Assembly: GCA_018466975.1 (NCBI GenBank)
Contig: CM031554.1
Location: forward strand, 496,001-560,000
DNA: 64,000 nt
Reading direction: 5' to 3'
Origin: Sparassis latifolia
Taxonomy: Eukaryota; Basidiomycota; Agaricomycetes; Polyporales; Sparassidaceae
The notes beneath the pieces were generated by a model. The model saw only the letters and a list, made by a program, of their open reading frames with translations. It did not search any database and had not been told where the DNA came from. The first letter of the stretch is position 1, and every line of letters starts with the position of its first letter. Positions 1-11,353 of the stretch are shown here, piece after piece. Both the position numbers and the translations under genes were made by a program.

Positions 1-271
1 TTCATCACGGTCCATAGAATCGGTACTAATTCTACGGTGGCCAAACCTTTCCGATTCGCAGTCACATGCAGCTCGTACATGTCTTTGATTATTACACATG
101 TTGTAGCTTTCCTCGCATGAGGGGATTCGACCCCTGAGAGTCGCCCAATGAAGGGTAAACTCTTGAGAGTTCGTCTCGGACAAGGTGCCAATCAATTGTC
201 TTTCGAAAATCTGGTCTCACCTAGGAATGACCAGACAAGGGTCTTCTTCGTCGTTCCAATGTTGGATATCG

Positions 272-430
272 AGAGAATGGAGTGTCAATCGCGGTATCTC
301 CATCTCTGTCATCACAGGTGTCCTAATGTTAATGGACAAGGTCGAGGTCAAGAGAATGGAGTGTCAAATCACGGTATCTCCATCTCTGTTATCACAGGTT
401 TCCTAATGTTACGCTGTCTGCGAATATGGA
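272..430. repeat. Tandem direct repeat, about 79-bp period
   Basis: The segment beginning AGAGAATGGAGTGTCAA near 272 recurs at 351. Both copies continue through a GGTATCTCCATCTCTGT block and then CCTAATGTTA. Copies differ at scattered bases, so this is an old two-unit duplication. No coding role is visible. Confidence 0.6.
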
Positions 431-1270
431 CAAGTCGAGGTCGGGTAGTGTCATCCTAAGGTAACCGTCGCCTTGGTCGGTCAAGGAATATATCATGACA
501 CGGTCACTGTCTGTAAACCGGTCGAGGTCGGGGTCATCGGGCTCTAAAGCATAGGAGCTTGAGCCAAGGAAAGATGATCTTGTCCTAATGTCACGGGGGC
601 CAGTCGTGCCACCGTACATCCGGTTCGTCATCTAGTGACTAGGCCTTCGCAAGGGCTCAAGTCAATCGTGAGGGGTCCGACCTCCAGTCACAGCGATGAC
701 CAGAGGTCGGCCCAGTGGAGCTGTCTTATGAACGCTTGGCCGCTGTCTGCGGACCAAGGTCGATCTGTCGCACAGATGTAGATGGTAAAACTGGTTGATG
801 TGTAACCAGGACAAGATGGGGACTCCAGCTTGTCCTGTCGGTCTTATATACAAGTACAGGCGTCTGTCTACCTGTAATACTAGAACTACGATTGGTCCAT
901 CGGTATCAATACAAGGGCACAGGGTTCGTATACCTGTCCCACGGTCGTGAGAATGCTGAGTCAGTCATGACTCTGCGTGAGAGACAATCTGTCCATATGG
1001 AGATAAGGTCGTGCTGCGAAGATAAGGCAGCAGCGAGGTCGTCGTGCATCTAGCGCATGTATCAGGGTCTAGAGCCATGCCCATGAGGTTCGGTATCTGT
1101 ATCGTAAGGTAAGGCAAAGGTGAGGCAAACATGCCTTTGTCGTGTGTGTGATAGGAAGTGCGTCCTAGGTCTGGATCTCGCACATGAGGTAAACATGCCT
1201 TGAGCACAAGGCACATATCATCAGATGATCAGGTAGATCCGTGCCGGATAGATAAGGGCGATGACCATGA

Positions 1271-1350
1271 TGACATCATGGTCATGTGGTCAGTGACGTC
1301 ATTGTCACATGGTCAGTCTAGGCTCTGTGATGTCATTGTCACGTGATCGG
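1271..1350. promoter_or_regulatory. bZIP/CRE-like site cluster in a short tandem repeat
   Basis: TGACATCA (1271-1278), a perfect palindromic CRE TGACGTCA (1294-1301) and TGATGTCA (1328-1335) lie in 65 bp, followed by an E-box CACGTG (1340-1345). The last two bZIP sites sit in a 24-bp unit repeated at about 1293-1316 and 1327-1350. The cluster is about 0.5 kb upstream of the peroxiredoxin ATG. CRE/AP-1-like factors commonly control fungal stress genes, so a link to that gene is plausible but is inference from position. Confidence 0.35.
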
Positions 1351-1817
1351 TAAAGGTAGAGGCGGAAGTCGTCCGCGTGTTCCTCAGAGAGGAGCTTTGT
1401 AACACCCCCCTTCCAGATATAAGGTTTAGAAAGAGCTCACTTTGCTCTCACGGTATGCGGAGATCAATTTGCCGACGTGCCGGCCTGATTTAGAGACGAA
1501 TTTTAGTTTAGAACGTTTCTAAACGGCTACGGGAAGGCATCCACTGAGAATACAGAATGAAGCTTTGAAGTTCTGAAATGTGGAGACTTAATGAAGCGTA
1601 CAATTCCGGAGATCACCGATGAAGTGTCTTCGCCGGCAGTGCCGAGTCCAGCCTCCGGCCGATTGGGAACCGGCATCAAGTCACGATGCCGTGTAATCAT
1701 CTCTGTTGCTTCCGTGGGCCAAACACGGACAAAGAACGCGCGAAATAAATTAGACTAGATTCTCGTGCCATCCCAAACTCCGCGTCGCTCTGTTGCCTCG
1801 CCTTAGATACCCTTACA

Positions 1818-2750
1818 ATGGTCGCTACCGTTCAGAAGCCCGCGCCCGCCTTCAAGTCTACCGCCGTCATCGATGGCATCTTCCACGAGGTCTCGCTCGA
1901 GCAGTACCTAGGACAATGGTGTGTTTACCACTAGAGGAGAGGTAATTTAGGCTATGACGCTCACATATCTTTGTCAGGGTGGTTCTGTTCTTCTATCCCA
2001 TGTTAGTCGTGGAAAAGTCCTATTCAGTAAGCGCATGTTCATCTGACGTTTATTTGCTAGGGATTTCACCTTTGTGTGCCCGACGGAAATCCTCGCCTTC
2101 AATGACGAGCTCCAACAGTTCAAAGACCTCAACACCATCGTGCTTAGTGCGTGTGCTTGTTCATATCACGCTGTTAATTTTCTGATGATGTTGGCTCAGG
2201 TGTGTCGACGGACTCGCATTTCTCCCACCTGGCGTGGGCGATGAAGGACCGCAAGGAGGGCGGTCTCGGACCCGACCTTAAACTTCCTCTTGTAGCTGAT
2301 AGAAACATGAAGATATCTCGAGACTATGGTGTATTGATCGAAGAGGAGGGCGTCGCTCTCCGTGGTCTGTTCATCATCGATCCCAAGGGCATCCTGAGGT
2401 ATCGTCCTTCATCCGCCTATATCGCCCTCTCGCATTCGCTGACGTTGCTCTCCTCTTGACAGACAAATTACGATCAATGACCTTGCTGTTGGTCGGTCGG
2501 TCGACGAGACGATTCGGCTCGTGAAGGCCTTTCAGTTCACCGTATGTTGCTTTGTCTTCGTCTACTGATTCTCATACTAACGTTAGTGCAGGACGAGTAC
2601 GGCGAGGTTTGCCCTGCCAATTGGACCGAGGGCAGCAAGACTATCAAGGCTGACCCCAAGGGATCGCTCGAGTACTTCTCCACCACCGGCACCGGCACCA
2701 AGGAGAACGGCACCAAGAGTGGCGCGAGAAAGCGTGCGCGCGCTGATTGA
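1818..2750 (+). CDS. Typical 2-Cys peroxiredoxin (thioredoxin peroxidase)
   Basis: Six exons (1818-1918, 1978-2001, 2061-2146, 2200-2398, 2463-2541, 2592-2750) join to 215 codons. The enzyme reduces H2O2 and alkyl hydroperoxides using thioredoxin. The peroxidatic cysteine lies in FTFVCPTE, encoded across the second intron. The resolving cysteine lies in GEVCPANW near the C-terminus, which makes it a typical two-cysteine, cytosolic TSA1-type enzyme. The GGLG loop and the C-terminal YF motif, the pair associated with sensitivity to hyperoxidation in eukaryotic enzymes, are both present. After YF there is an unusual Thr/Gly then basic tail (ending GARKRARAD), which could be a nuclear signal. Spliced codons all restore conserved residues, for example CAATG|G for Trp. 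Confidence 0.95.
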
Positions 2751-3223
2751 CCGCCCAGCCCAGTCCGTTTGCTCATTTCATCTGCGAGGTTCTAGGTTGA
2801 TTGAATAACAGGGGTATCTTTTGCTTGATGTCCGCAGGCCAAAAATGTACCATCATCGGTACCACTAATCTATGCTTACCACTGTAGATATAGAGTCGAG
2901 CCACTCACGAGCGGAATTCTCCTCTTGGCTGTACGGCATGTCCATATGTGCGGTTCATTGTTGGCATCTCGTGTGGTCAATTGCGCTCTTCATAGATTAT
3001 GCTATACGTGTTTACATGCCCGTGTAGTGACGCACCGCCTTTATACATAGCTCAATCAGCATTCATCACCCCGTCGTTCCGACGCCCGCACGCTGCCGCT
3101 GATAAGCAGCGCCAGCACAGAGCCCGCCGAGGGGTGCTCGCGACGGCCATCAGGCAGGGCCTGGACGCCATCGTAAGGCGTGTGTTCGTCATCCTGAGCG
3201 AATTGCAGGCCACACAAGCAGCA
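2751..3223. other. Intergenic spacer between convergent genes
   Basis: This is the 3' flank shared by the peroxiredoxin (plus) and TRM112 (minus) genes, which converge here. Short open frames on both strands overlap each other and match no family. I see no further gene. Confidence 0.6.
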
Positions 3224-3779
3224 TCAGCCAATCTCATGTTCCGCCAGAAGCTGTCGTCACCATGAATGTGAGCGGCGGATCTTGTGCGAGTACCTGGATG
3301 ATTTGGCTCACCATGTTTGGGATGCCGTTTGAAATGGGGTAGACATGTTTGCAGTTTGGGCAGACCATCGCGCCCTCCTCGACATGTATCTACAACGGTT
3401 TCAATTCAGAGCAAGCATTTTTGGGATATGAACAGTGAGACATACCTCGAGCAAGACATGGTGCAGTTTCTGCAGGAACTCGTCATCTAACATCTCTGGC
3501 GGCTCTGTAGGCAGCGATGTATCTCCTAGCTAATATATCCAAGAATCGGATGGACAATGAGCACAGTTTCGCCTGAAAGAAACGACTTTTGCTCACCTGT
3601 CGAGCCGCATCAACGAGTGCATCCCACTCTATCTTCGGCATGAAACCGCGTATGAAATCCGGGTTGAACTCGGCGTCACGCAGCTCAATTTCTGCGTCCT
3701 TGAACTCTAAAGGGAAGTTATTGGTCGTGCAGCCTTTTGCATGGCATGCGAGGAGGTTGTGCGAGATCAGGCGAACCAT
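3224..3779 (-). CDS. TRM112-like methyltransferase activator
   Basis: Four exons (3597-3779, 3446-3529, 3312-3389, 3224-3250) give 123 aa, the usual TRM112 size. TRM112 is the small zinc-binding partner that stabilises several methyltransferases: Trm9 and Trm11 on tRNA, Mtq2 on eRF1, and Bud23 on 18S rRNA. The N-terminus MVRLISHNLLACHAKGC and the following NNFPL block are characteristic. The first CxxxxC pair is in that segment. The second zinc pair (MVCPNCKHVYPI) and the ending NMLLAEHEIG are in exons 3 and 4. The start at 3779 is the family start; the longer upstream frame has no conservation. It is divergent from RRP45, with 190 bp between the two ATGs. Confidence 0.93.
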
Positions 3780-3969
3780 CGCACAGATAATTAAGGATGT
3801 GAGTACTTGAGCTGAAATGACTTCGTAGTCGAAGACCCGGAGAGAAAACCGGAAGAGGAACGCGTCGGGGAACAAATATCTGTAAACATCTCCTCGCCGC
3901 TCTCCTCGTCGTCGGGCGCATTCTCGTCCTCCTTATCGACTTTCTGCTCAGGACTGGCCCGTCCCGAAC
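3780..3969. promoter_or_regulatory. 190-bp bidirectional promoter, TRM112/RRP45
   Basis: The ATGs of two divergent housekeeping genes (TRM112 minus, RRP45 plus) are only 190 bp apart. This stretch must therefore hold both 5' UTRs and both core promoters. No TATA box is obvious. Shared regulation is inferred from the geometry and from both products acting in ribosome or RNA maturation. Confidence 0.5.
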
Positions 3970-5084
3970 ATGCCCCGACCACCATCGCCCTCCATTCCAG
4001 AGAAGGAGTTTCTGTATAGTGCCTTAAAACAGTCTCTGCGCCTCGACGGCCGCGCTCCGCTCGAAATGCGGTCGCCGACACTCACCTTTGGACCGGAGCT
4101 CGGGTGGGTAGAGTGCGCGCTTGGAAAAACACGGTAAGAGTGCTTCTATCTGCTGCTGGGCGTATCCTTCATACTGAAATTGCGAACAGTGTCCTGGCGC
4201 AGGTGGACGCGAAAATGGTGAAACCGCCGCCCGAGCGCCCGCTGGAGGGGATCATCAGCATCATCTCGGAGCTCTCACCCATGGCGTCGAGCGAATATGA
4301 ACCCGGTCGGTAGGTATGTGTGTCTTCTCTGTTCTACGATCTCAGTTTTATGTATGGCGCAGACCCTCGGATGAAGAAGTTACTATCACGCGGATGCTCG
4401 ACAAGGTATTACGCAGGAGCGATGTCGTGGATAAGGAGTCGCTGTGTGTGATGGCTGGACAACGTGTGCGTGTTTCTCCGTGTGTGGGTGGGCTTGTGTT
4501 CTCTGTCCTGGCTCGCTCGCTATATTCTCGATATGCAGTGGAGGATTATTGACCTTATTTTCGCAGGTCTGGCATCTCCGACTGACGATACACTGTCTAG
4601 CAGATGCAGGGAACATGCTAGACTGCGCTTGCCTTGCAGGTGTCTTGGCACTAAAACACTTCCGAAGACCCGAAGTCGAGGTCATTGGCGATGAAGTTAC
4701 GGTGGTACGCGTTGATCGTCTACATTTTCTACACCTAATTCTTATGACATGTGATAGCATCCTCCGACAGAACGTGCACCAGTGCCTTTGTCTATGCATC
4801 ATACTCCTTTCTGTTTCACGTTTGCGTACTTTCCCGACACGACGACGCAGGCCGTCCTCGATCCCTCTCAGCTGGAGCAGCGGCTCAGCGCGGGTCTACT
4901 TTCTGTGGCCCTAAATGCACAGCGCGAGCTATGCGTAGTTCAAAAGGCAGGTGGAGTGCCTCTCGACCCAGAAGAAGTTTTGCGAATCATCGACGTCGCG
5001 GTAGGGAAAGCGAAGGAGCTGGATAAGGTCGTCGAGGCGCAGTTGAAAGAGGATTGGGCGGGACGGACGGTAGAGGTCCGATGA
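3970..5084 (+). CDS. RRP45: Exosome subunit RRP45 (EXOSC9-like RNase PH fold)
   Basis: Five exons (3970-4133, 4190-4309, 4363-4465, 4567-4704, 4758-5084) encode 283 aa. RRP45 is one of the six RNase PH-fold ring subunits of the RNA exosome, which processes and degrades RNA 3' to 5' in nucleus and cytoplasm. Family signatures in order: SLRLDGR near residue 25, ALGKTRVLAQV, EGI..ISELSPMAS..YEPGR, ESLCVMAGQRVW, the FRRPEVEV.GDEVTV block and PVPLSMHHTPFC. The eukaryotic ring is catalytically inert, so this copy is probably structural. It lacks the long acidic C-terminal tail of the animal protein and ends soon after the second RNase PH subdomain. The ATG at 3970 matches the normal N-terminal length. 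Confidence 0.92.
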
Positions 5085-5358
5085 GGTAGTCAGCGCCTGG
5101 TCAGTGTTGTTTTATACGTATTCTATCAATGTATTGAGTTGTTCTGCTGTTTTTTGTTTGCTAAGCTGAGGTGTGACATTCTTGACGCGTGTGTCACGTC
5201 GTGACTGCGATCTTGCAAACCTACTAAATTTAGGTTACTGGTCGGTACGGTCGAGCCAATGTCGAGCGCTCTGATGATAACATGCCCTGCAGATAAAGTC
5301 TGACGACGGATAGCGCGAGGCAGGCTCTCTACTTCTGAATACCCAAATTATCTCAACC

Positions 5359-8218
5359 ATGTCGTCTGGAGGAGCCACCACAAAAGTACGAGTGAACCTT
5401 TCCCGAAGTTCGTGATCCTAACGCATCGCGGGTAGGCGTCTAGCATACCAGACAAATCGATCCGGATCTGCGCAGACAGAGGAGGAACGTTCTGCGACTT
5501 GCACGCCTCGTATCCCGATCCTGAAAACCCCCATGAGAGGAAGGAGCTCGTTGTGAAACTTCGTGAGGGCAACTCTTGAATTCGTCTGCTCGCTCCTAAT
5601 CTTACGACGTGGTATGTAGTCTCGCAGGACCCTGGTAATTATGGTGATGCACCTACCGAAGGCATCAGGCGGATACTTGAGGTCGTCACAGGAGACCATA
5701 TCCCTCGCGGCTCGGTACTGAATACGGACAAGATTGGTGCGTGCGCTTGCATACTTCCTGCCCACGCTGCTCACGATCACTTCTCTGCAGACTATATCAG
5801 GCTTTCTACAACCGTCGCGACTAATGCGCTGCTCGAGCGTAAAGGACACAAACACGCCCTTCTTATCACCCGAGGGTTCAAGGATCTCTTACTGATTGGA
5901 AACCAGGCACGTCCGAAGATCTTCGACCTCAACATCCGCCGCCCACCCCCACTGTACTCGACGGTCGTCGAGGTTGATGAGCGTGTTACGCTCGTAGGAT
6001 ACACATCGGATCCCCAAGCAGAACAACATGCAGTTCAGTTTGACGAGCAAGGGAAGGTTAAGCGGGGCTATCGCGGCGCAGGGTGGGATGGCCAGGGCGA
6101 CGCTGAGGGCCCAGGTGAGATTGTGCAAGGTCTCTCTGGCGAGGCAGTCAGAATCATGAAGAAGCCAGGTGAGGTGCTCGTCACTATGTATCAAATGATC
6201 TGCTCAAGCACTCCTAGATTTGGGTGCGGTCGAGAAAGACTTGCGCCGGCTGTACGATGAAGGATACCGCTCACTCGCTATCGTTCTTTGCCACTCATAC
6301 ACGTTCCCCGACCATGAGGTCGCCATCGGAAAGCTGGCGCGCCGCATCGGCTTCGAGCACGTCTCGGAGTCGGCACAGCTCCTGCCCATGATCAAACTCG
6401 TGCCACGCGGCGTGTCTTCTACCGCAGATGCTTACCTCACACCTATCCTCCGGCAGTATCTGGACGGATTCTTCAGCGGATTCGATGAGAAGCTCAAAGA
6501 TGGGCGGCTCCGGAGCCCTCGTGTGGAGTTCATGGGTAGCGATGGCGGTCTGGTGGACCTAAACAACTTCTCCGGCTTGAAGAGCATATTGAGCGGGCCT
6601 GCGGGTGGTGTCGTCGGGTATGCGCTGACGAGCTGGGATGAAAAGAAGAAGCTGCCGATCATTGGGTACCTGTTATCGTGTCGAGAGCCCATCAGACTGC
6701 TGACCTCGCGTGCAGGTTGGACGTCGGCGGGACGTCGACTGATGTCTCCAGGTTCGACGGCCGCTACGAGGTCGTGTACGAGACGACCACTGCGGGCGTG
6801 ACTATTCAGTCGCCGCAGCTCGATATCAACACCGTTGCGGCGGGCGGCGGGTCGTGTCTGACTTTCCGCAATGGGCTGTTCATGGCTGGGCCCCATAGTG
6901 CTGGAGCAGAGCCTGGTCCTGCGTGCTACCGGTATAGTCATTCATCGATGCGTTCAAAGCAATCTTATCCGAGCCGTTGTGCGTAGCAAAGGAGGTCCAC
7001 TCGCTGTGACGGACGCGAACCTGGTCCTCGGCCGGCTTGTCCCTGACTACTTCCCGAAGATCTTCGGCAAGTCAGAGAAGGAGCCTCTGGACGTGGAGGC
7101 CTCTCGCTCCGCGTTCGAGGCGCTTGCCAAGGTGATCAATGAGAGCCAGGAGAAGAAGTACGAGCTCGACGAGATTGTCAACGGGTGAGCTTCTGGTCGA
7201 CCGCATGTCGGGCCCGTCGAGGTCTCACCACTCGCGCGTCAGCTTCATCAAGGTCGCGAACGAGACGATGTGCCGCCCTATCCGTGCACTCACAGAAGCG
7301 AGAGGATATGCAACGTCCAAGCATATGTATGTACGAAGCACGTATAACTATAACTCAGCTCTCACGTGTGTAGACTGGCGAGCTTCGGAGGTGCGGGAGG
7401 CCAGCACGCATGCGAAATTGCACACCTGTTGGGCATCAAGACAATTCTAATCCACCGATATAGCTCTATCTTGTCAGCGTACGGACTTGCTCTCGCGGAC
7501 CGGTACATCGAGCTCTTATGCGCGCTTAGTGCGTTCCTACTGACTCATACTTTTTTTCAGGGCGTTCGAGCTCCAAGAACCATCGTCGACGTTCTACACT
7601 GCGGACAACCGGGCGTCGTTGGTCGCGCGGCTCGACAAGCTCGACGCAGGCGTGCGCAAGGAGCTCGCGCGGCAGGGCTTCGAGGGCAAGCACGTCCACA
7701 CGGAGCGCATGCTGAACATGCGTTTCGAAGGAACCGATACGGCGCTTATGGTGTTACCCTCTGCTAAGGATGGAGACGGTAAGGAGGACTTTGAGGCGGC
7801 GTTTAAGCGGGTGTACCTGGCAGAGTTTGGTTTCCTGCTGGAGACTAAGACCATCGTTGTTGACGATGTTAAGGTGCGTTTCTCCTCGCCTTGCCTTCGT
7901 TTCACTGGGCTCATCGGTCCTTCATAGGTGCGCGGGATCGGCAAAACGTTCGACAGCCTCGGAGAGTCCGTGTACTCTGAAGTGGCGCGGCTGCAACGGC
8001 GCACTGTCGGCCGCAGCAAGGCGGACTCGACATACAGCGTCTACTTCGACGAGGTCGGCCGGGTGCCCGATACGCCAGTGTACTTGCTCCCCACGCTGGC
8101 GGTAGGCGATGCTATCGAGGGGCCTGCGATGATCATCGACAACACACAGACGATTGTGCTCATACCTGGGGCGAAAGCCGTGCTGACAAGCAAACACTTA
8201 TATATCAAGCTGCAGTAA
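5359..8218 (+). CDS. 5-oxoprolinase, N-terminal (HyuA-like) half only
   Basis: Eleven exons (5359-5385, 5436-5562, 5620-5736, 5791-6168, 6218-6665, 6716-6931, 6987-7184, 7243-7326, 7374-7502, 7561-7873, 7928-8218) join in phase to 775 aa. Full fungal 5-oxoprolinase is about 1,280 aa and hydrolyses 5-oxo-L-proline to glutamate with ATP in the glutathione cycle. The actin-like nucleotide-binding half is complete: [10 protein letters not shown] near the N-terminus, [52 protein letters not shown] and the end AVLTSKHLY. The HyuB half (FGHRF..AEQMG in homologues) is absent, and nothing resembling it occurs before the next gene. The stop TAA lies inside a perfect splice donor (GTAAGT at 8215-8220), as if a downstream exon had been lost. 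Activity alone is doubtful. Confidence 0.85.
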
Positions 8219-8417
8219 GTTCGGAAAGCGGCGAGTTGGTTCAGCGTGCATGTAGCGTTAGCATATAAAGCTTCAGATAGATGGATCATAATGAATGCTC
8301 GGACTTTCGATGCATTGTCCCGCGGGCTTGTACATGCGAGGTATGACTGTAGTGGTCGGGCAGTATTAGTGCATTAGCCCATCAAGTCGTGCAGCAGCTC
8401 GCAACGGTCTCTCCCCC

Positions 8418-8812
8418 TCATTCATCTTCATATCCCTGCACTGGTCTCCTAGGCCTCTTGGGAACTGCAAACAAAAAGCGTCAACGATTTGGATGACGTG
8501 ATAGCCAGCCGCGCACGACAGTGACTCACGAGGATAGGTGGTAGGGATGGGTTCTGCGGGCTTCCAACCCAATCTCTCGCGCAAAGGCGGCACCGTGATA
8601 AGCACTAAGGGACCTAAGCCTCCAATACAGCAGGAGTAGAAGATGACCGGGGCCTCATGAGCTTGCCGTTGCTAATGTCGAGTTAGTTGCACAAAACAGC
8701 CACGACAGAACCAAATTTCCGGAGAATGTCAGATAGTGTGTAGAAGTTATATGATACCACGTACAAGATACCGATATGTTTGTCGGAAGGGAGAGAAGAT
8801 AATCGAGGCCAT
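8418..8812 (-). CDS. NADH:ubiquinone oxidoreductase (complex I) 9.5-kDa subunit, NUO-9.5/NI9M type
   Basis: Three exons (8765-8812, 8530-8671, 8418-8464) give 78 aa. This gene is easily missed because no single frame holds it. Recognisable elements are the start MASIIFSPFRQTYRYL, a membrane segment (IFYSCCIGGLGPLVLITV), then PPLRERLGW, IPTTYP and the C-terminal PRRPVQGYEDE. This matches the small single-pass accessory subunit of fungal complex I (Neurospora NUO-9.5, related to NDUFA3), a mitochondrial inner-membrane protein. Splice sites are canonical, and the spliced codon CTC|TT-type junction restores the Pro-Leu-Pro reading. It converges with the truncated 5-oxoprolinase, whose stop is 200 bp away. 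Identity rests on remembered family features. Confidence 0.78.
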
Positions 8813-9038
8813 GGTCGGTAGAGATGAGCTCTGTGGTGCCTCATCGTCGGGCTCTGCGATTATAGTGATTGTGGGAAAGTCTTCCCCTGTCTTCCCCTTA
8901 CGGGAGGTTTGCAGCACGGACTTCTTTCTCCTGGTTCCCACCAAGATTCCTATTTTTCAAGAGGCTACAGCTCCAGAGTTGACTACTGTTTCCCTGAACG
9001 TAATCTTTAGGTTCTCAAAATATCCAAAACATCGTCTC

Positions 9039-9044
9039 TATATA
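9039..9044 (+). promoter_or_regulatory. Possible TATA box of the NUG1-like gene
   Basis: TATATA, followed by GTGGGC, lies 88 bp before the inferred ATG at 9132. Position and sequence fit a core promoter; no start-site evidence is available. Confidence 0.3.
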
Positions 9045-9131
9045 GTGGGCCAGATCACCGCAGACCCAGGCCAAAGCTCTTAAGTTACTCAACAAAGTTT
9101 TGTGTTCTCGAGTTCTCTTTTACTTCACAAC

Positions 9132-11353
9132 ATGGGAAGAAATAGTGCGTTCTCAAATTTATCCACGTCTCAGTTGTCCCTCATATACCGCAGAAACACA
9201 CCGTAAGACTGAGCTTCAGCTCAAAACCAGTGCGTTCCTCTTTCGGAACAAGGCTGATCTTCCAATTGAGGGGTCGCACAATTTGCAGAGCTCAAGAAGG
9301 ATCCTGGAATACCCCGCCTACCGAGTCTCAGAGTCCGCAATGCAGAGAAACAACGAGCACACATTGTCCGTAGCACTGCCAGGACATGACCGACTGCCCA
9401 CTGATCGTTCTGTAGCATCCCGGTCCCCATCGCTTCGATCCAGATACACAAATGGCGACAGAGCCCACGCTGTCTTCGCTCGCCCTTCTCGCAGGTGATG
9501 CAACCCCGTCGGAGAATGTCTCTTTCGATCCGTCGTCGTCCACCGGTGGCGCAGCGAAGACGAAGGAGCAGTTGCGGAGACATTATATTCGTGCACTGCA
9601 CAAAGTCATCGACGAGAGTGACATTATTATACTCGTTCTCGACGCGCGAGACCCCGAAGGGTGCAGGAGTCGGCTGGTGGAAGAGGAAGTCCGGAGACGA
9701 GAGGGCGAGGGGAAGAAGTTGATTTTCGTTCTGAACAAGATCGGTAAGTCCGCCTTGTCACACGGTGTGCTCACATCACTGATCTTGTACTCCAGACCTT
9801 GTTCCACGAGATAATGCGCAGCAGTGGTTACGATATCTTCGGCACTCAACCCCCACTCTGCCTTTCCGCTCCGCTAACTCTCACCAGCGCTCGAAGCTAT
9901 CTTCGTCCACCGCACCCGCCCTCGTGCGACTACTTAAGGCATATAAACCCAGCGCAGCGCAGAGTGTGACTATCGGCGTCGTAGGGTATCCGAATGTCGG
10001 AAAGAGCAGCTTGATCAATACGCTGAAGAGGTCGAAGGTATGTACCGACCTTCATCGGTAGTATTTATAATGTCATGAGGTATATTGCAGGCATGTGCTG
10101 TCGCAGCCCAGCCAGGCCATACGAAGGACTTGCAAACGGTACAGCTGGAACGCGGCATGCGTATCATTGATTCTCCCGGAGTCGTCTTTGACGAAGATGA
10201 TTTCGACGAGGGCAAGGGCAAGGAAAGGGCTAAGAACAACATGCTCTTAAGGAATATCGTTAAAGTGGAGGATATTAACGATCCTATTGCCCTTGGTGTG
10301 TACCTCAGTGCAAAGTTAGCAGAACATCAACTTACACATATTCGTAGTGGAGGAAATTCTCGGTCGAACGGACCATGAAGTACTCAAGAAGATCTACAGC
10401 CTTCCCCAAATCGGGTCGACGCTGGAATTCTTGACCATGCTCGCGCTCACGAGTGGCAGGCTACTGAAGGTACACTGATGTGCCACCTTTTTCAAAGATA
10501 CTTGCTGACCGCCATGCAGGGTGGCACCCCAGATATTCTCGCCGCGGCGCGCCAAATCCTGACGGACTGGAACCACCAGAAGATCCCATACTTTTCTGCC
10601 CCTCCGACAATACATCCATCGTCTCTCCCGTCTATGGTCGTGGACGACGGCCAGCGGACTGTTGCTCCCGGGGCCGAGAACGTCGGGCAAGCACAGATTG
10701 TCAGCCAGTTCTCGAAACCTTTCACCTTGGAGGGTCTGTTCGGTGCCGCTGATGCAGGCGCGTTTGGCGGCACGCCGGGCCCTGAGGCGATGGATCTCGA
10801 ACAAGAAGAATTCGTTGACGAAATGGACCAGGATGGGTGAGTGACAGTTGCATTGGTCTGCACCGTGCGTAGTTACTGTCAAGAACACTTTGTCTGAACT
10901 CTGCATGATGCGTACAAACTTGTATGCAAAGCTGCTGTTCGCACGCCTTAGCTCCGACCAAATTCAAGCTGACTTCCTAATTACAGAGTGCAAATGGAGT
11001 CGGATGATCTGGCACCACACATCCCCCGCAAGCGTTCACGTTCGCCATCGCCGTCTGCCTTTTTGGGTCGCGACATGACGGGGGCCTCATCTGTTATTGA
11101 CGCTGACGCAACAGCGCGTGCGCCGAAACGGCTGCGGCGCTCACACGATGTGCCGGCTTACGATGCCCCGATTGACGGGCATGCCAGACGATCAATGGCG
11201 CGCGCAAATCCCCTCAGCCGGCGGGTGCTGAAGCACGAAGCGAAGAAGGCACGGCGTGCGGCGACCCGTGCGATGCAGAAGCGTGGTGGAATGGAGATCG
11301 ACGATGACGGTGGCCTGGCGGCCACCTTTATGACTGTGTCGGAACTAACTTGA
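9132..11353 (+). CDS. NUG1/GNL3-like nucleolar GTPase (circularly permuted)
   Basis: Nine exons (9132-9144, 9194-9229, 9289-9369, 9444-9743, 9796-10037, 10091-10295, 10348-10469, 10520-10836, 10987-11353) give 560 aa. These GTPases act in 60S pre-ribosome maturation and export. The G motifs are permuted as in the family: LDARDPEG then NKID (G4), followed by GYPNVGKSSLIN (G1) and DSPGVVFD (G3). The N-terminal KKDPGIPRLPSL motif of the Grn1/NUG1 family is recovered only by joining three tiny first exons (13, 36 and 81 nt), which puts the start at 9132 rather than at the in-frame ATG at 9452. The C-terminus is long and basic (PRKRSRSPSPS and an Arg/Lys-rich end), typical of nucleolar proteins. 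Intron 8 is 150 nt. Confidence 0.88.

Larger units (their letters stand above)
1..1817. other. Gene-free 5' flank with degenerate repeats
   Basis: I see no supportable gene here. The open frames are short, overlap on both strands and resemble no family. The first 0.45 kb contains a tandem duplication and related GTCCTAATGT-type motifs. About 1.26-1.35 kb holds a cluster of bZIP-type sites. The last part, before 1818, is presumably the promoter and 5' UTR of the peroxiredoxin gene. Confidence 0.5.

Noticed and set aside
8219..9131. Search for a missing HyuB half of 5-oxoprolinase downstream
   Set aside because: The only coding sequence here is the minus-strand complex I subunit; no frame resembles HyuB.
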